Shown here one piece after another: positions 1 through 7,926 of a stretch of 21,289 bases of DNA (within the stretch, counting starts at the first letter, position 1; each line of letters opens with the position of its first letter). Under the pieces are notes generated by a model. That model ran no database searches, was not told the origin of the DNA, and was given only the letters and a program-made list of their open reading frames with translations. Source of the DNA: JABMMZ01 sp964505065. Its GTDB lineage: Bacteria; Bacteroidota; Bacteroidia; NS11-12g; UBA955. Location: the NCBI GenBank assembly GCA_964505065.1, contig CAZDGF010000056.1, forward strand, positions 1 to 21,289, read 5' to 3'. Made by a program: the position numbers and the translations under genes.

Positions 1-50
1 ATGATTTGCAATTTGTTATTCGATTCAGCAATGCTATTGCTGAATTTGGG
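1..50 (-). mobile_element. Partial copy (A) of the ~144-bp inverted-repeat element
   Basis: Read on the minus strand, these 50 bases match the first 50 bases of the complete copy at 5407-5550; the only two differences lie in the loop of the first hairpin (AGC instead of AAA). The outer end is CCCAAATT, followed on the plus strand by TTAAT. The window begins inside the element, so the other end and any target duplication cannot be seen. The stem arms ATTCAGCAAT/ATTGCTGAAT are intact. Confidence 0.85.
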
Positions 51-67
51 TTAATGATGTTTGAAAT

Positions 68-114
68 ATTGTTGGTCATAAGACCAACAATGGCAAAAAA
101 ATCAATTATTTTTG
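68..114 (+). promoter_or_regulatory. Palindromic operator-like site and -7 element upstream of the MBL/rhodanese gene
   Basis: A perfect inverted repeat with 10-base arms (ATTGTTGGTC at 68-77, GACCAACAAT at 82-91) and the 4-base centre ATAA lies upstream of the gene starting at 140. It is followed at 107-114 by TATTTTTG, an exact match to the Bacteroidota -7 consensus TAnnTTTG. No clear -33 TTTG is present at the usual spacing; the palindrome overlies that region, centred about 40 bases before the inferred transcription start. This placement suits a dimeric activator or repressor. It has no U-run after it, so it is unlikely to be a terminator. The regulator's identity is unknown. Confidence 0.5.
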
Positions 115-139
115 CACCATACATTAAAGCATTCAAACA

Positions 140-1522
140 ATGAAAATTGAACAAATATACACAGGCTGCCTTGCCCAAGGAGCTTATTTTATTAGCAGCA
201 ATGGCGAAGCCGTAGTTATAGACCCATTAAGAGAAAGCACACCCTATTTGGAAAAAGCCAATGCCGATAATGTAACAATAAAATACATTTTTGAAACCCA
301 TTTTCATGCCGATTTTGTTAGCGGACATATAGATTTGGCTAAAAAAACAGGGGCTACCATTGTATTTGGTCCTAATGCAAACCCAACATACAATTGCAAA
401 ATAGCTACCGATGGCGAAATTATAAAAATAGGCAATATCAGTTTTAAAGTATTGCACACACCTGGGCATACAATGGAAAGCACTTGCTATTTGCTGCTCG
501 ATGAAAACAATGTGCCACACAGCATTTATACAGGCGATACCTTATTTATTGGCGATGTAGGTCGCCCAGATTTAGCACAAAAAAATGGCGAACTTACAAC
601 ACAAGATTTGGCAGGTATTTTATACGATTCGCTAAGAGAAAAAGTAATGCCCTTGCCTGATAGCGTGGTGGTATATCCTGCCCATGGGGCTGGTAGTGCT
701 TGTGGCAAAAATATGAGTAAAGAAACCTTTGATTTATTGGGCAATCAAAAACAAACAAATTATGCCCTGCAAAGCAGCTTAAGCAAAGCCGATTTTATTG
801 CCCAACTTACCACAGGCATAGCCCCTCCACCAGCCTATTTTGCCCAAAATGTAAAAATGAATAAGCAAGGCTGTAAAGCTATTGATGAGGTAATGCAAAG
901 CGGCTTAAAAGCCCTTTCTGTTTCAGAATTTGAGCAATTAGCCTATACAACAGGCGCATTGCTATTGGATACACGCCCGCCCGAAAGTTTTGTAAAAGCC
1001 CATATTCCCAATAGTATTTTTATAGGTATAGATGGCGGCTTTGCCCCTTGGGTAGGTGCGCTAATACAAGATATTCAGCAACCCATTTTAATTATTGCCG
1101 ATAGGGGCAGAGAGGAAGAAGTTGTAAAACGCCTTGCTCGTGTGGGCTACGATAATACTTTAGGGTTTTTAAATGGCGGTTTTGCTACTTGGCAAAATGC
1201 AGGAAAAGAAACTGCAAGTATAAGCTCTATAAGTGCCACTTATTTTGCAGAAAATTATATTGAAACTCAACCTATTTTAGATGTACGCAAACCCTCTGAA
1301 TACGAAGGCGGACATTTAAAATTAGCAGAAAACCTGCCTTTAGATGTTGTAAACGAAAACATGGGCAAATTAGATAAAAACAAAAACTACCATATACATT
1401 GTGCAGGCGGCTACAGAAGTGTTATTTTTGCATCTATATTAAAAGCCAGAGGCTTTGAAAACCTTGTAAACATAGAGGGAGGATATGGGGCAATTAAGAC
1501 GACTAAAATGGATAGGAATTAG
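140..1522 (+). CDS. MBL-fold/double rhodanese protein (persulfide dioxygenase-sulfurtransferase type)
   Basis: The 460-residue protein has an N-terminal metallo-beta-lactamase fold of the ETHE1/CstB persulfide dioxygenase type followed by two rhodanese domains. Visible metal ligands are H54, H56, D58, H63 (motif THFHADFVSGH), H110 (TPGHT), D133 (TGDTLF) and H182 (PAHG). Rhodanese 1 (about 260-355) has DRGREEE where the catalytic loop should be, with no cysteine, so it is probably non-catalytic. Rhodanese 2 (about 370-455) carries C421 in CAGGYRS. Characterised relatives oxidise glutathione or CoA persulfides and move sulfane sulfur, a cytosolic role in sulfide detoxification. Length and domain order match CstB-like proteins. 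It is probably transcribed alone from the site at 68-114. The exact substrate is inferred. Confidence 0.9.
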   Translation: MKIEQIYTGCLAQGAYFISSNGEAVVIDPLRESTPYLEKANADNVTIKYIFETHFHADFVSGHIDLAKKTGATIVFGPNANPTYNCKIATDGEIIKIGNISFKVLHTPGHTMESTCYLLLDENNVPHSIYTGDTLFIGDVGRPDLAQKNGELTTQDLAGILYDSLREKVMPLPDSVVVYPAHGAGSACGKNMSKETFDLLGNQKQTNYALQSSLSKADFIAQLTTGIAPPPAYFAQNVKMNKQGCKAIDEVMQSGLKALSVSEFEQLAYTTGALLLDTRPPESFVKAHIPNSIFIGIDGGFAPWVGALIQDIQQPILIIADRGREEEVVKRLARVGYDNTLGFLNGGFATWQNAGKETASISSISATYFAENYIETQPILDVRKPSEYEGGHLKLAENLPLDVVNENMGKLDKNKNYHIHCAGGYRSVIFASILKARGFENLVNIEGGYGAIKTTKMDRN

Positions 1523-1608
1523 GGGAAAGGATATAGGGGTGAGGTAAAAAGAAGTTGGCAAATAAACATTAGGCAATTAGCAAAATAAACTTTGCGTCTT
1601 TGCGTGAA
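1521..1608 (+). repeat. Intergenic repeat fragments (TTAGGGG and TTTGCGT types)
   Basis: The spacer after the MBL/rhodanese gene starts with purine-rich sequence (TTAGGGGAAAGGAT, then TAGGGGTGAGG followed by a GAAGTTGGC-like stretch). This resembles parts of the repeat block at 10698-11225. It ends with a tandem 8-mer pair, TTTGCGTC/TTTGCGTG, at 1591-1606 just upstream of the next start codon. I recall similar fragments between genes in Bacteroidota, but cannot verify the family here. Confidence 0.5.
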
Positions 1609-1616
1609 AATAAATA

Positions 1617-2537
1617 ATGAAAAAAGCAATCTATAGCATAGTGTTTTTAATAACACAAAGCATTACAGCACAAAACACCATTGGCAAAGATAAAACCTTG
1701 CCTATGGTAGGCTATTGGCATATTGGGGCTAATAGAAATGTAAATGTAACAGAACAAACAATTACCAATTTAGAGGACAATAACGATACCTTAAAAAGCA
1801 CTTACAAAGCCAAATGGACTGTAATAGATTCTACTGCTAAAAACTACACAATCAATTACACCATTAGCAATTTATATTTTTCTAATTTAAACGATTCTTT
1901 CAACCAATTATTGAATGAACTATTACCCAAACTTACGTTTAAATATCAAACCAATGATTTGGGTGTTTTTGATACTATTGTTAATGAAAAAGAAATTAAA
2001 GAAACCCTTTTAAATGCAAAAAATAAAATTGACAAATATGTAAATTCTCAAAGAAATGAATCTGATAAAACATCAAAAAACTATCGGTTATTAAATATGT
2101 TCTTTCAGCTTTATTTAGAATACGAAATACCTCAAGACATTAAAAAAATTCATCATTTTTATGGTTTGCAATACAAAAAAAATACTGCATATACTTATGA
2201 TACCATATTAATAGACCCTAATAGTTTGCGCAATTTTAAAGCCAAAAGTGTTTTTAAATTAACCAATACATATCCTAATTTAGACAAAGTAAAATTTACT
2301 TGCAATACCAATTCTTATAAAGAACTTAAAGGCAATGACAGAAAATTATGGAAAGAACTTAAAAATGGTGAATTTGCTGGTGTAAAAATAAGAAAAGGGA
2401 AAATGTCTATTGTAAATACCTTCGAGTCTGAAATAAGTCTTTTAGAAGGCTATCCATTAAGCATAAAATTTAATAGCCTATGCACAGCTAAAACTATTAC
2501 AACAAATGAAACGATAACTATTACCTTTGCCCCCTAA
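1617..2537 (+). CDS. Hypothetical secreted protein
   Basis: A 306-residue protein not recognised as a named family. It begins with a signal peptide (MKKAIYSIVFLITQSITAQ, probable cleavage after the AQ near residue 19) and has no lipobox cysteine, so export to the periplasm or surface is expected. The mature part is rich in Asn, Lys, Thr and Ile. It alternates short polar and hydrophobic stretches that suggest beta structure, plus a charged helical segment near residues 120-150. There is no further membrane segment and no obvious catalytic motif. The ferredoxin gene starts 9 bases after the stop, so the two are probably co-transcribed, but nothing else links them functionally. Confidence 0.75.
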   Translation: MKKAIYSIVFLITQSITAQNTIGKDKTLPMVGYWHIGANRNVNVTEQTITNLEDNNDTLKSTYKAKWTVIDSTAKNYTINYTISNLYFSNLNDSFNQLLNELLPKLTFKYQTNDLGVFDTIVNEKEIKETLLNAKNKIDKYVNSQRNESDKTSKNYRLLNMFFQLYLEYEIPQDIKKIHHFYGLQYKKNTAYTYDTILIDPNSLRNFKAKSVFKLTNTYPNLDKVKFTCNTNSYKELKGNDRKLWKELKNGEFAGVKIRKGKMSIVNTFESEISLLEGYPLSIKFNSLCTAKTITTNETITITFAP

Positions 2538-2546
2538 AATAAACCA

Positions 2547-2876
2547 ATGCCTACCATTACCTTTAAATTTGAACAAAAAGAAAAACAACCCATAACTGTA
2601 GATATAGCCAAAGGCGAAATGATACTGGATGTAGCCCTTGATAGCAATGTAGATTTACACCACAATTGCGGTGCTGTATGCGCTTGTAGCACCTGCCATA
2701 TTTATGTAGAACAAGGAGCAGACAGCCTTACAGAAATTACAGAAAAAGAAGAAGATTTTGTGGATAGAGCCCGCAATCCTAAATACAACTCTCGCCTTGC
2801 TTGCCAATGCACGCTTACAGAAGATGTAGATTTAGTGGTAACTATTCCCGACCAGTCGGTAATTATTGGGCATTAA
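2547..2876 (+). CDS. fdx: [2Fe-2S] ferredoxin, adrenodoxin/ISC type
   Basis: A 109-residue single-domain ferredoxin. The cluster ligands are C41, C47 and C50 in CGAVCACSTCH plus C86 in RLACQC, the C-x5-C-x2-C...C spacing of adrenodoxin-like and ISC ferredoxins rather than plant-type ones. Two extra cysteines (C45, C88) are also seen in relatives. The acidic stretch around residues 56-72 is typical of the partner-binding surface. Proteins of this group pass electrons in iron-sulfur cluster assembly or to oxygenases; no isc/suf gene is nearby to decide which. It lies 9 bases after the secreted-protein gene. Confidence 0.92.
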   Translation: MPTITFKFEQKEKQPITVDIAKGEMILDVALDSNVDLHHNCGAVCACSTCHIYVEQGADSLTEITEKEEDFVDRARNPKYNSRLACQCTLTEDVDLVVTIPDQSVIIGH

Positions 2877-2912
2877 TTTAAAACCCTCTTTTTTCAATTC
2901 CCTTTTTTAGTT

Positions 2913-2920
2913 TATTTTTG
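2913..2920 (+). promoter_or_regulatory. Putative -7 promoter element of rel
   Basis: TATTTTTG matches TAnnTTTG exactly and lies 14 bases before the rel start codon, so the leader would be very short. I see no convincing TTTG at the -33 position; the upstream sequence is only T-rich. Confidence 0.4.
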
Positions 2921-2934
2921 AAAACCATTACTTT

Positions 2935-5157
2935 ATGTCTGAAACAGAAATTTCGCCACAGGAAAGAGAAGAAATAGAAAGAAAAGAAATTCTTAAACGC
3001 TACAAAGCACTTTTAAGAAGTATAAAACACGAACTTACCGCTCCCCAAAAAAAACAAATACGTGCCGCCTTCGACCTTGCTTTAGATGCCCATAAAGATA
3101 TGAGGCGCAAAACAGGCGAACCCTATATTTACCATCCCATAGCCGTTGCCAAAATAGCTGCCCAAGAGATAGGATTAGGCACTACAAGTATTGTTTGCGC
3201 CCTTATTCACGATGTGGTAGAAGATAGCGATTATACGACTGAAGATATTGAACGAAAATTTGGTAAAAAAATAGCAACTATTGTAAATGGGCTTACCAAA
3301 ATAAAAGAAGTTTTCGACCATACGGATAGTATGCAAGCAGAAAACTTTAGAAAAATGCTGCTTACCCTTAGCGATGATGTGCGTGTAATATTGGTAAAAC
3401 TTTGCGATAGGCTACACAATATGCGTACGCTTGAAAGTATGAGCCGCAAGAACCAATTGAAAATAGCCAGCGAAACACTTTATCTTTATGCACCATTGGC
3501 TCATAGATTAGGCTTATACAATATCAAATCCGAGCTTGAAGATTTATCAATAAAATATACCCAACGCGATGCTTATAAAGATATTTCGGGCAAACTAAAT
3601 GCAAAAAAAGCAGCAAGAGATAGATTTATAAAAAAATTTATAGAGCCGCTTAAACCAAAACTTGAAAATGCCCATATCAATTTTGAAATAAAAGGTCGCC
3701 CAAAAAGTATTTACAGTATTCTTAAAAAAATGAACCATCAAGATATTCCTTTTGAGGAAGTTTTTGATTTATTCGCTGTTAGAATAATTATAGACTCTGA
3801 ATTGGAAAAAGAAAAAGCCGATTGTTGGACAGCTTATAGCATAGTTACTGATATTTACAAACCCAATCCAGCCCGTACAAGAGATTGGATAACAACACCC
3901 AAAAGCAATGGCTATGAGAGTTTGCATACTACTGTAATGGGTACCGATGGCAAATGGGTAGAGGTGCAAATACGCACAAAACGTATGGACGAAATAGCCG
4001 AAAAAGGTTATGCCGCCCATTGGAAATATAAAAATGAAAAAGATGGTATTGAAAGCCAGCAATCTGGTGGAATAGACGGTTGGTTATCGAGAATTAAAGA
4101 TATTTTAGAAAACCCAGCAAGCAATGCTTTAGATTTTTTAGACGATTTTAAACTGCAATTAATTCATGAAGAAATATTTGTATTTACCCCTGGAGGCGAC
4201 CTTAAAAAACTACCCCAAGGCGCAAGTACACTCGATTTTGCTTTTGAAATACATACCCATGTAGGCAGCAAATGTATTGGGGCAAAAGTAAACAATAAAT
4301 TAGTGCCGCTTAGCCATAAACTTGCCAATGGCGACCAAGTAGAAATACTAACTTCCGACAAGCAACACCCCAAAGAAGAATGGCTCAATTTTGTAATTAC
4401 AGGCAAAGCCATTGGCAGAATTCGTAATTTTTTAAGAGAAGAAAAAAGAGAAAAAGCCGAGGTAGGCAAAGAGCTATTAAAGAAACGTTTTCACAAAGAA
4501 AAAGTAGATTTTAATGATGATAATATTCAAAAAGTTGTTTCACATTTTAAAACCCAAAGTTCTTTAGATTTATATTATTCAATTGCAAAAAATTTAATAG
4601 CTTTAGAAAAACTAACCATTTTTGATATTGTAAATAAAAAATTAGTTGAACAAAAGCCTAAAAAAGAAAGTGCATTTAAGCCAAATAGTAAAACCAGTAA
4701 TGAAATTATTATTGGCGATGATAATGATTTGCCATATACCCTATCTAAATGTTGCAATCCTATACCTGGTGATGATATTTTTGGTTTTATAACCATTGGC
4801 GAAGGCGTAAAAATACACCGCACCAATTGCCCCAACTCTTTATCTTTAATGAGTAATTATGGCTATAGAGTTATAAAAGCCCAATGGAAAGACTCACCTG
4901 TTATAGCAGATAAAAATTTCTTGGCAGGTATAAAACTTTTGGGTATAGATGATGTAGGCATTGTTAGCAGTTTATCCAATATTATCAGTAAAAATATGGG
5001 GGTAAACATGAAATCTATAACCATAGAAAGCAATGATGGCACATTTGAAGGCACAATTATGCTGTACATTCAAGATACAAGCCATTTAGATACACTTATA
5101 AAAAACATAAGAGAAAAACACCCTACAATGAAAGTAAGCAGAATAGATGTGGTATAA
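2935..5157 (+). CDS. rel: Bifunctional (p)ppGpp synthetase/hydrolase, Rel/SpoT family
   Basis: A 740-residue, full-length long RSH enzyme that makes and degrades the stringent-response alarmone. The N-terminal HD hydrolase domain keeps its metal residues: H67, H92-D93, E96-D97 and D158, so hydrolase activity is expected. The synthetase domain (about 250-367) shows KGRPKSIYSI, DLFAVRI, SNGYESLHT and EVQIRT. It is followed by TGS (about 412-474), a helical linker, the conserved Cys/His segment (C606-C607, H628, C632) and a C-terminal ACT/RRM domain (about 664-738). The start has its own short leader with a -7 element at 2913. No second RSH gene is visible here, so whether it is the sole enzyme is unknown. 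Confidence 0.96.
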   Translation: MSETEISPQEREEIERKEILKRYKALLRSIKHELTAPQKKQIRAAFDLALDAHKDMRRKTGEPYIYHPIAVAKIAAQEIGLGTTSIVCALIHDVVEDSDYTTEDIERKFGKKIATIVNGLTKIKEVFDHTDSMQAENFRKMLLTLSDDVRVILVKLCDRLHNMRTLESMSRKNQLKIASETLYLYAPLAHRLGLYNIKSELEDLSIKYTQRDAYKDISGKLNAKKAARDRFIKKFIEPLKPKLENAHINFEIKGRPKSIYSILKKMNHQDIPFEEVFDLFAVRIIIDSELEKEKADCWTAYSIVTDIYKPNPARTRDWITTPKSNGYESLHTTVMGTDGKWVEVQIRTKRMDEIAEKGYAAHWKYKNEKDGIESQQSGGIDGWLSRIKDILENPASNALDFLDDFKLQLIHEEIFVFTPGGDLKKLPQGASTLDFAFEIHTHVGSKCIGAKVNNKLVPLSHKLANGDQVEILTSDKQHPKEEWLNFVITGKAIGRIRNFLREEKREKAEVGKELLKKRFHKEKVDFNDDNIQKVVSHFKTQSSLDLYYSIAKNLIALEKLTIFDIVNKKLVEQKPKKESAFKPNSKTSNEIIIGDDNDLPYTLSKCCNPIPGDDIFGFITIGEGVKIHRTNCPNSLSLMSNYGYRVIKAQWKDSPVIADKNFLAGIKLLGIDDVGIVSSLSNIISKNMGVNMKSITIESNDGTFEGTIMLYIQDTSHLDTLIKNIREKHPTMKVSRIDVV

Positions 5158-5202
5158 TATATTAATCTAATCAATTAAGTAGGGTTTGAATTTATAAAAA
5201 AA

Positions 5203-5692
5203 TTAAATAATTTTTGATATTAACTCTTTCGCTATTTTTTCAGGAGCTATTGTGCAAAAAGCAGTTAAAATAGCATTTTTTAAAGTTTCGTATTCAACCT
5301 TGTCAAGGTTTACCAATGTCCAACCTTGTTTGCCCCATTTATTGGGTACAGGGTAAATTTTGGTTTTATCGAAAGCACAAAAAGCATATTGGTATGCTTC
5401 ATTCAGCCCAAATTCAGCAATAAAATTGCTGAATCGAATAACAAATTGCAAATCATGTTTTTACAAAACATAATTGCAATTTATAAATCGGGGTTAACCC
5501 AACTAAATCAAGTAGTTCGATTTTTCAAATCTCCTATTGATTAATTTGGGTTCAGCTTTATGCAAATTCTATTTTCTTGTTTATTGTGGGTTAAAAATAT
5601 TTTCTTTTTTATGCGGTAGGAGTCTTTGTCAAAACGAGGTATTTGCTCTACTTGGGGTAGCTGGGCAATAATTTCAGAAAGATAGATACCAT
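5203..5692 (-). pseudogene. MmcQ/YjbR-like (DUF419) gene disrupted by a 144-bp element
   Basis: The 5' part (minus strand, 5692 to 5556) encodes a typical YjbR start, including IAQLPQVEQIPRFDKDSYRI and ending ENRICIKLN. The 3' part (about 5406 to 5203) resumes with NEAYQYAFCAFDKTKIYP and PVPNKWGKQGW and ends at a TAA. Between them sits mobile element copy B with a TTCAG duplication on each side. Deleting the element plus one duplicate joins the halves in frame (IKLNEAYQYAF), giving about 113 residues, the usual length. The ATG at 5692 (MVSI) is one base out of frame with the rest, which could be a frameshift in the T run at about 5680; alternatively a TTG at 5702 is in frame. Family members are cytosolic proteins with a CyaY-like fold and poorly defined, possibly nucleic-acid-related roles. 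Confidence 0.88.
5407..5550 (+). mobile_element. Complete MITE-like element (copy B) with 5-bp target duplication
   Basis: A 144-bp element with imperfect 16-bp terminal inverted repeats (left CCCAAATTCAGCAATA; right end reversed CCCAAATTAATCAATA; 14 of 16 match). It is flanked by direct repeats TTCAG at 5402-5406 and 5551-5555. Internal stems are: 5412-5421/5425-5434 (10 bp, loop AAA); 5443-5451/5474-5482 with an inner stem 5455-5461/5465-5471; GGGTTAACCC at 5491-5500; and GATTT/AAATC at 5519-5523/5527-5531. It encodes no convincing protein and no transposase. The perfect duplication and restored host frame show insertion rather than deletion. It must be moved by a transposase encoded elsewhere. 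Confidence 0.9.
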
Positions 5693-5736
5693 AACAATGC
5701 AATTATATTAAAAAACACGCACATTTTAAGCTCCTT

Positions 5737-5767
5737 TTTGCAATCTCAAAATGTTAATGTACTTTCG
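5737..5767 (+). promoter_or_regulatory. Promoter of lpd (TTTG-N19-TAnnTTYG)
   Basis: TTTG at 5737-5740 is followed after exactly 19 bases by TACTTTCG at 5760-5767, close to the Bacteroidota housekeeping consensus. The lpd start codon lies 29 bases downstream. Confidence 0.65.
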
Positions 5768-5796
5768 CAGCACAATTTAAAAAATTTAATAAACAC

Positions 5797-7182
5797 ATGA
5801 AATTTGATATAATAATTATAGGCAGTGGCCCTGGTGGATATGTAGCTGCTATTCGTGCAGCACAATTAGGTAAAAATGTAGCCATTGTAGAAAAAGCAGA
5901 ATTGGGCGGTATTTGCTTAAATTGGGGTTGTATTCCTACAAAAGCTTTGTTAAAATCGGCTCAAGTATTTGAATATTTAAAGCATAGTGCCGATTATGGT
6001 ATTACAGCAGGCGAGGCAAAAGCCGATTTTGCTGCCATTGTAAAACGTAGCCGTGGTGTGGCTGGTGGTATGAGCAAAGGCATTGAGTTTTTAATGAAAA
6101 AAAATAAAATTACAGTGGTAAAAGGTGCCGCTAAATTGGCTGGTGCCAAAAAAGTAGAAGTAGAGGCAGAGGGTAAAAAAGAAATTCACGAAGCCGATCA
6201 TATTATATTAGCCACTGGAGCAAGAAGCAGAGAATTACCTGGTGTAAAATTGGATGGTAAAAAAGTAGTTGGCTACCGTGAAGCTATGGTATTGCCAGAA
6301 CAACCAAAAAGCATGGTAATTATTGGAAGTGGAGCAATAGGTATGGAGTTTGCCTATTTTTATAGCACATTAGGTACTAAAGTTACTATTGTGGAGTTTA
6401 TGAATAGAATATTGCCTGTGGAAGACGAGGAAGTATCTAAACTAATGGAGAAAACTTACAAAAAGAATGGTGTTGAAATAATGACTGAAAGTGCTGTTGA
6501 AAATGTAGATACATCTGGTAACGGTTGTAAAGTAAATGTAAAAACTAAAACAGGTAATGTGGTTTTAGAATGTGATGTGGTTTTAAGCGCAGCTGGTGTA
6601 GTTACCAATTTAGAAAATTTAGGACTTGAAGCAGCAGGTGTAAAAACTGAAAAAGGCAAAGTAATAGTAGATGATTTTTATAAAACCAATGTAGCAGGTG
6701 TATATGCCATAGGTGATATTGTGCATGGACCAGCATTGGCTCACGTAGCCAGTGCAGAAGGAATTACTTGTGTAGAAGCTATTGCAGGTTTACATCCTCA
6801 CGCAATTAACTATAACAATATTCCAGGTTGTACTTATACCCACCCTGAGGTGGCAAGTGTAGGCTATACAGAGGCTCAAGCCAAAGAAAAAGGTTATGAA
6901 ATAAAAGTAGGCAAATTTCCATTTAGTGCAAGCGGAAAGGCAAGTGCAAGCGGGCATAAAGATGGTTTTGTAAAAGTAATTTTCGATGCAAAATATGGCG
7001 AATGGTTAGGATGCCATATGGTAGGCGAAGGTGTTACAGACATGATTGCAGAGGCTGTGGTAGCGCGCAATTTAGAAACCACTTGGCACGAAATTGTAAA
7101 ATCGATACACCCACACCCAACTATGAGCGAGGCTATAATGGAAGCAGTAGCACAGGCTTATAACGAGTGCATTCATTTATAA
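5797..7182 (+). CDS. lpdA: Dihydrolipoamide dehydrogenase (E3)
   Basis: A 461-residue flavoprotein disulfide reductase that reoxidises dihydrolipoamide in 2-oxoacid dehydrogenase complexes and the glycine cleavage system, passing electrons to NAD+. Visible parts: FAD-binding GSGPGGY (about 9-15), the redox pair C40/C45 in GGICLNWGCIPTKAL, the NAD-binding motif IIGSGAIGMEFAYF (around residue 180), the second FAD motif YAIGDI, and the C-terminal HPHPTMSE with H438/H440 and E445 that completes the partner active site in the dimer. The GGICLNWGC form is the one of lipoamide dehydrogenases rather than glutathione or mercuric reductases. It has its own promoter and a downstream hairpin terminator and so is probably monocistronic. 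Confidence 0.96.
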   Translation: MKFDIIIIGSGPGGYVAAIRAAQLGKNVAIVEKAELGGICLNWGCIPTKALLKSAQVFEYLKHSADYGITAGEAKADFAAIVKRSRGVAGGMSKGIEFLMKKNKITVVKGAAKLAGAKKVEVEAEGKKEIHEADHIILATGARSRELPGVKLDGKKVVGYREAMVLPEQPKSMVIIGSGAIGMEFAYFYSTLGTKVTIVEFMNRILPVEDEEVSKLMEKTYKKNGVEIMTESAVENVDTSGNGCKVNVKTKTGNVVLECDVVLSAAGVVTNLENLGLEAAGVKTEKGKVIVDDFYKTNVAGVYAIGDIVHGPALAHVASAEGITCVEAIAGLHPHAINYNNIPGCTYTHPEVASVGYTEAQAKEKGYEIKVGKFPFSASGKASASGHKDGFVKVIFDAKYGEWLGCHMVGEGVTDMIAEAVVARNLETTWHEIVKSIHPHPTMSEAIMEAVAQAYNECIHL

Positions 7183-7205
7183 TATTTGATAGAATAATAT
7201 TTTGT

Positions 7206-7242
7206 AAAAGCCGAAAATTATGTAACATTTACGGCTTTTTTT
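7206..7242 (+). terminator. Rho-independent terminator of lpd
   Basis: Arms AAAAGCCG and CGGCTTTT flank an 18-base loop and are followed by a T run. The hairpin lies 24 bases after the lpd stop and suits plus-strand transcription. Confidence 0.65.
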
Positions 7243-7279
7243 ATAAAATTATTTTCCTATTTTATTGTAAATTTGAAAG

Positions 7280-7807
7280 ATGAAAAAAGAGTTTTTATTT
7301 TTGTTTGTATGTGTATTCATATTTTGTACTTGTAAAAAAGAAAACAAAGGAATAAGGTTTAAAATTAAATATGAATCTGATTTTATTATTGAAAGTGGGG
7401 GATTTTTAGATTTACCTTTTGATGTATTTACGCCCGATATTACTACCAACTCCGAACAACAATTTGAAGCCAACGATACAAGAAAAGACAAGATAGAAGA
7501 AATAAAATTGGAATCTTTAAAATTAAGTTTAACAGCACCTACAGGCGGTAATTTCGATTTTTTAAAAAGCATTGAATTATATATTAAAGCCGATGGACTT
7601 GATGAAGTTAAATATGCTTTTTTAAACCAAGTACCCGATGGGCAAACTATATTAACAATGAATACCATTGATATTAACTTAGCTGAATACATAAAAAAAG
7701 ATAAATTTAGTTTGCGAGCAAAAACAGTACAAGATAAAATTTTGAGCCAAGATGCCGAAATTAAAGCCAATATTGTATTTGATGTAAGGGCAAGGCTTTT
7801 AAGATAG
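7280..7807 (+). CDS. Hypothetical lipoprotein
   Basis: A 175-residue protein with a short lipoprotein signal (MKKEFLFLFVCVFIFCTCKK; likely lipidated cysteine at residue 16 or 18). The mature domain is largely beta-predicted and contains NDTRKDKIEEIKLESLKLS, then SIELYIKADG and IKKDKFSLRAKTV. I believe similar small lipoproteins exist across Bacteroidota, but no function is known to me. The upstream sequence TAAATTTG (7267-7274) could be the -7 element. The gene is convergent with the globin-like gene and shares its bidirectional terminator. Confidence 0.8.
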   Translation: MKKEFLFLFVCVFIFCTCKKENKGIRFKIKYESDFIIESGGFLDLPFDVFTPDITTNSEQQFEANDTRKDKIEEIKLESLKLSLTAPTGGNFDFLKSIELYIKADGLDEVKYAFLNQVPDGQTILTMNTIDINLAEYIKKDKFSLRAKTVQDKILSQDAEIKANIVFDVRARLLR

Positions 7808-7860
7808 TTTTATTTTAAAAATATTTTATTGTTCCAAATGTTATACTTATTAGCTTAATA

Positions 7861-7896
7861 AAAAAAGCCCAAGCATAAATTTGCTTGGGCTTTTTT
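7861..7896. terminator. Bidirectional terminator between convergent genes
   Basis: A perfect 14-base inverted repeat (AAAAAAGCCCAAGC at 7861-7874, GCTTGGGCTTTTTT at 7883-7896) with an 8-base loop. The A run and T run give a U tract in either direction, so it can end both the lipoprotein transcript (+) and the globin-like transcript (-). Confidence 0.9.
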
Positions 7897-7926
7897 AATT
7901 TTAAATATACGCTAACACTTATTTTT

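Noticed and set aside
5203..5451. 82-residue open frame on the minus strand as an intact small gene
   Set aside because: Its first ~15 residues are translated from mobile element copy B; only the rest matches the YjbR family, so it is the 3' half of a disrupted gene.
5407..5550. Riboswitch or attenuator controlling lpd or yjbR
   Set aside because: The same sequence occurs in unrelated places and orientations and has a target duplication, so it is a mobile element, not a gene-specific leader.
7249..7770. 173-residue open frame on the minus strand
   Set aside because: It lies antisense to the hypothetical lipoprotein, which has a lipobox, a promoter-like element and a terminator. The antisense product has no recognisable motif.
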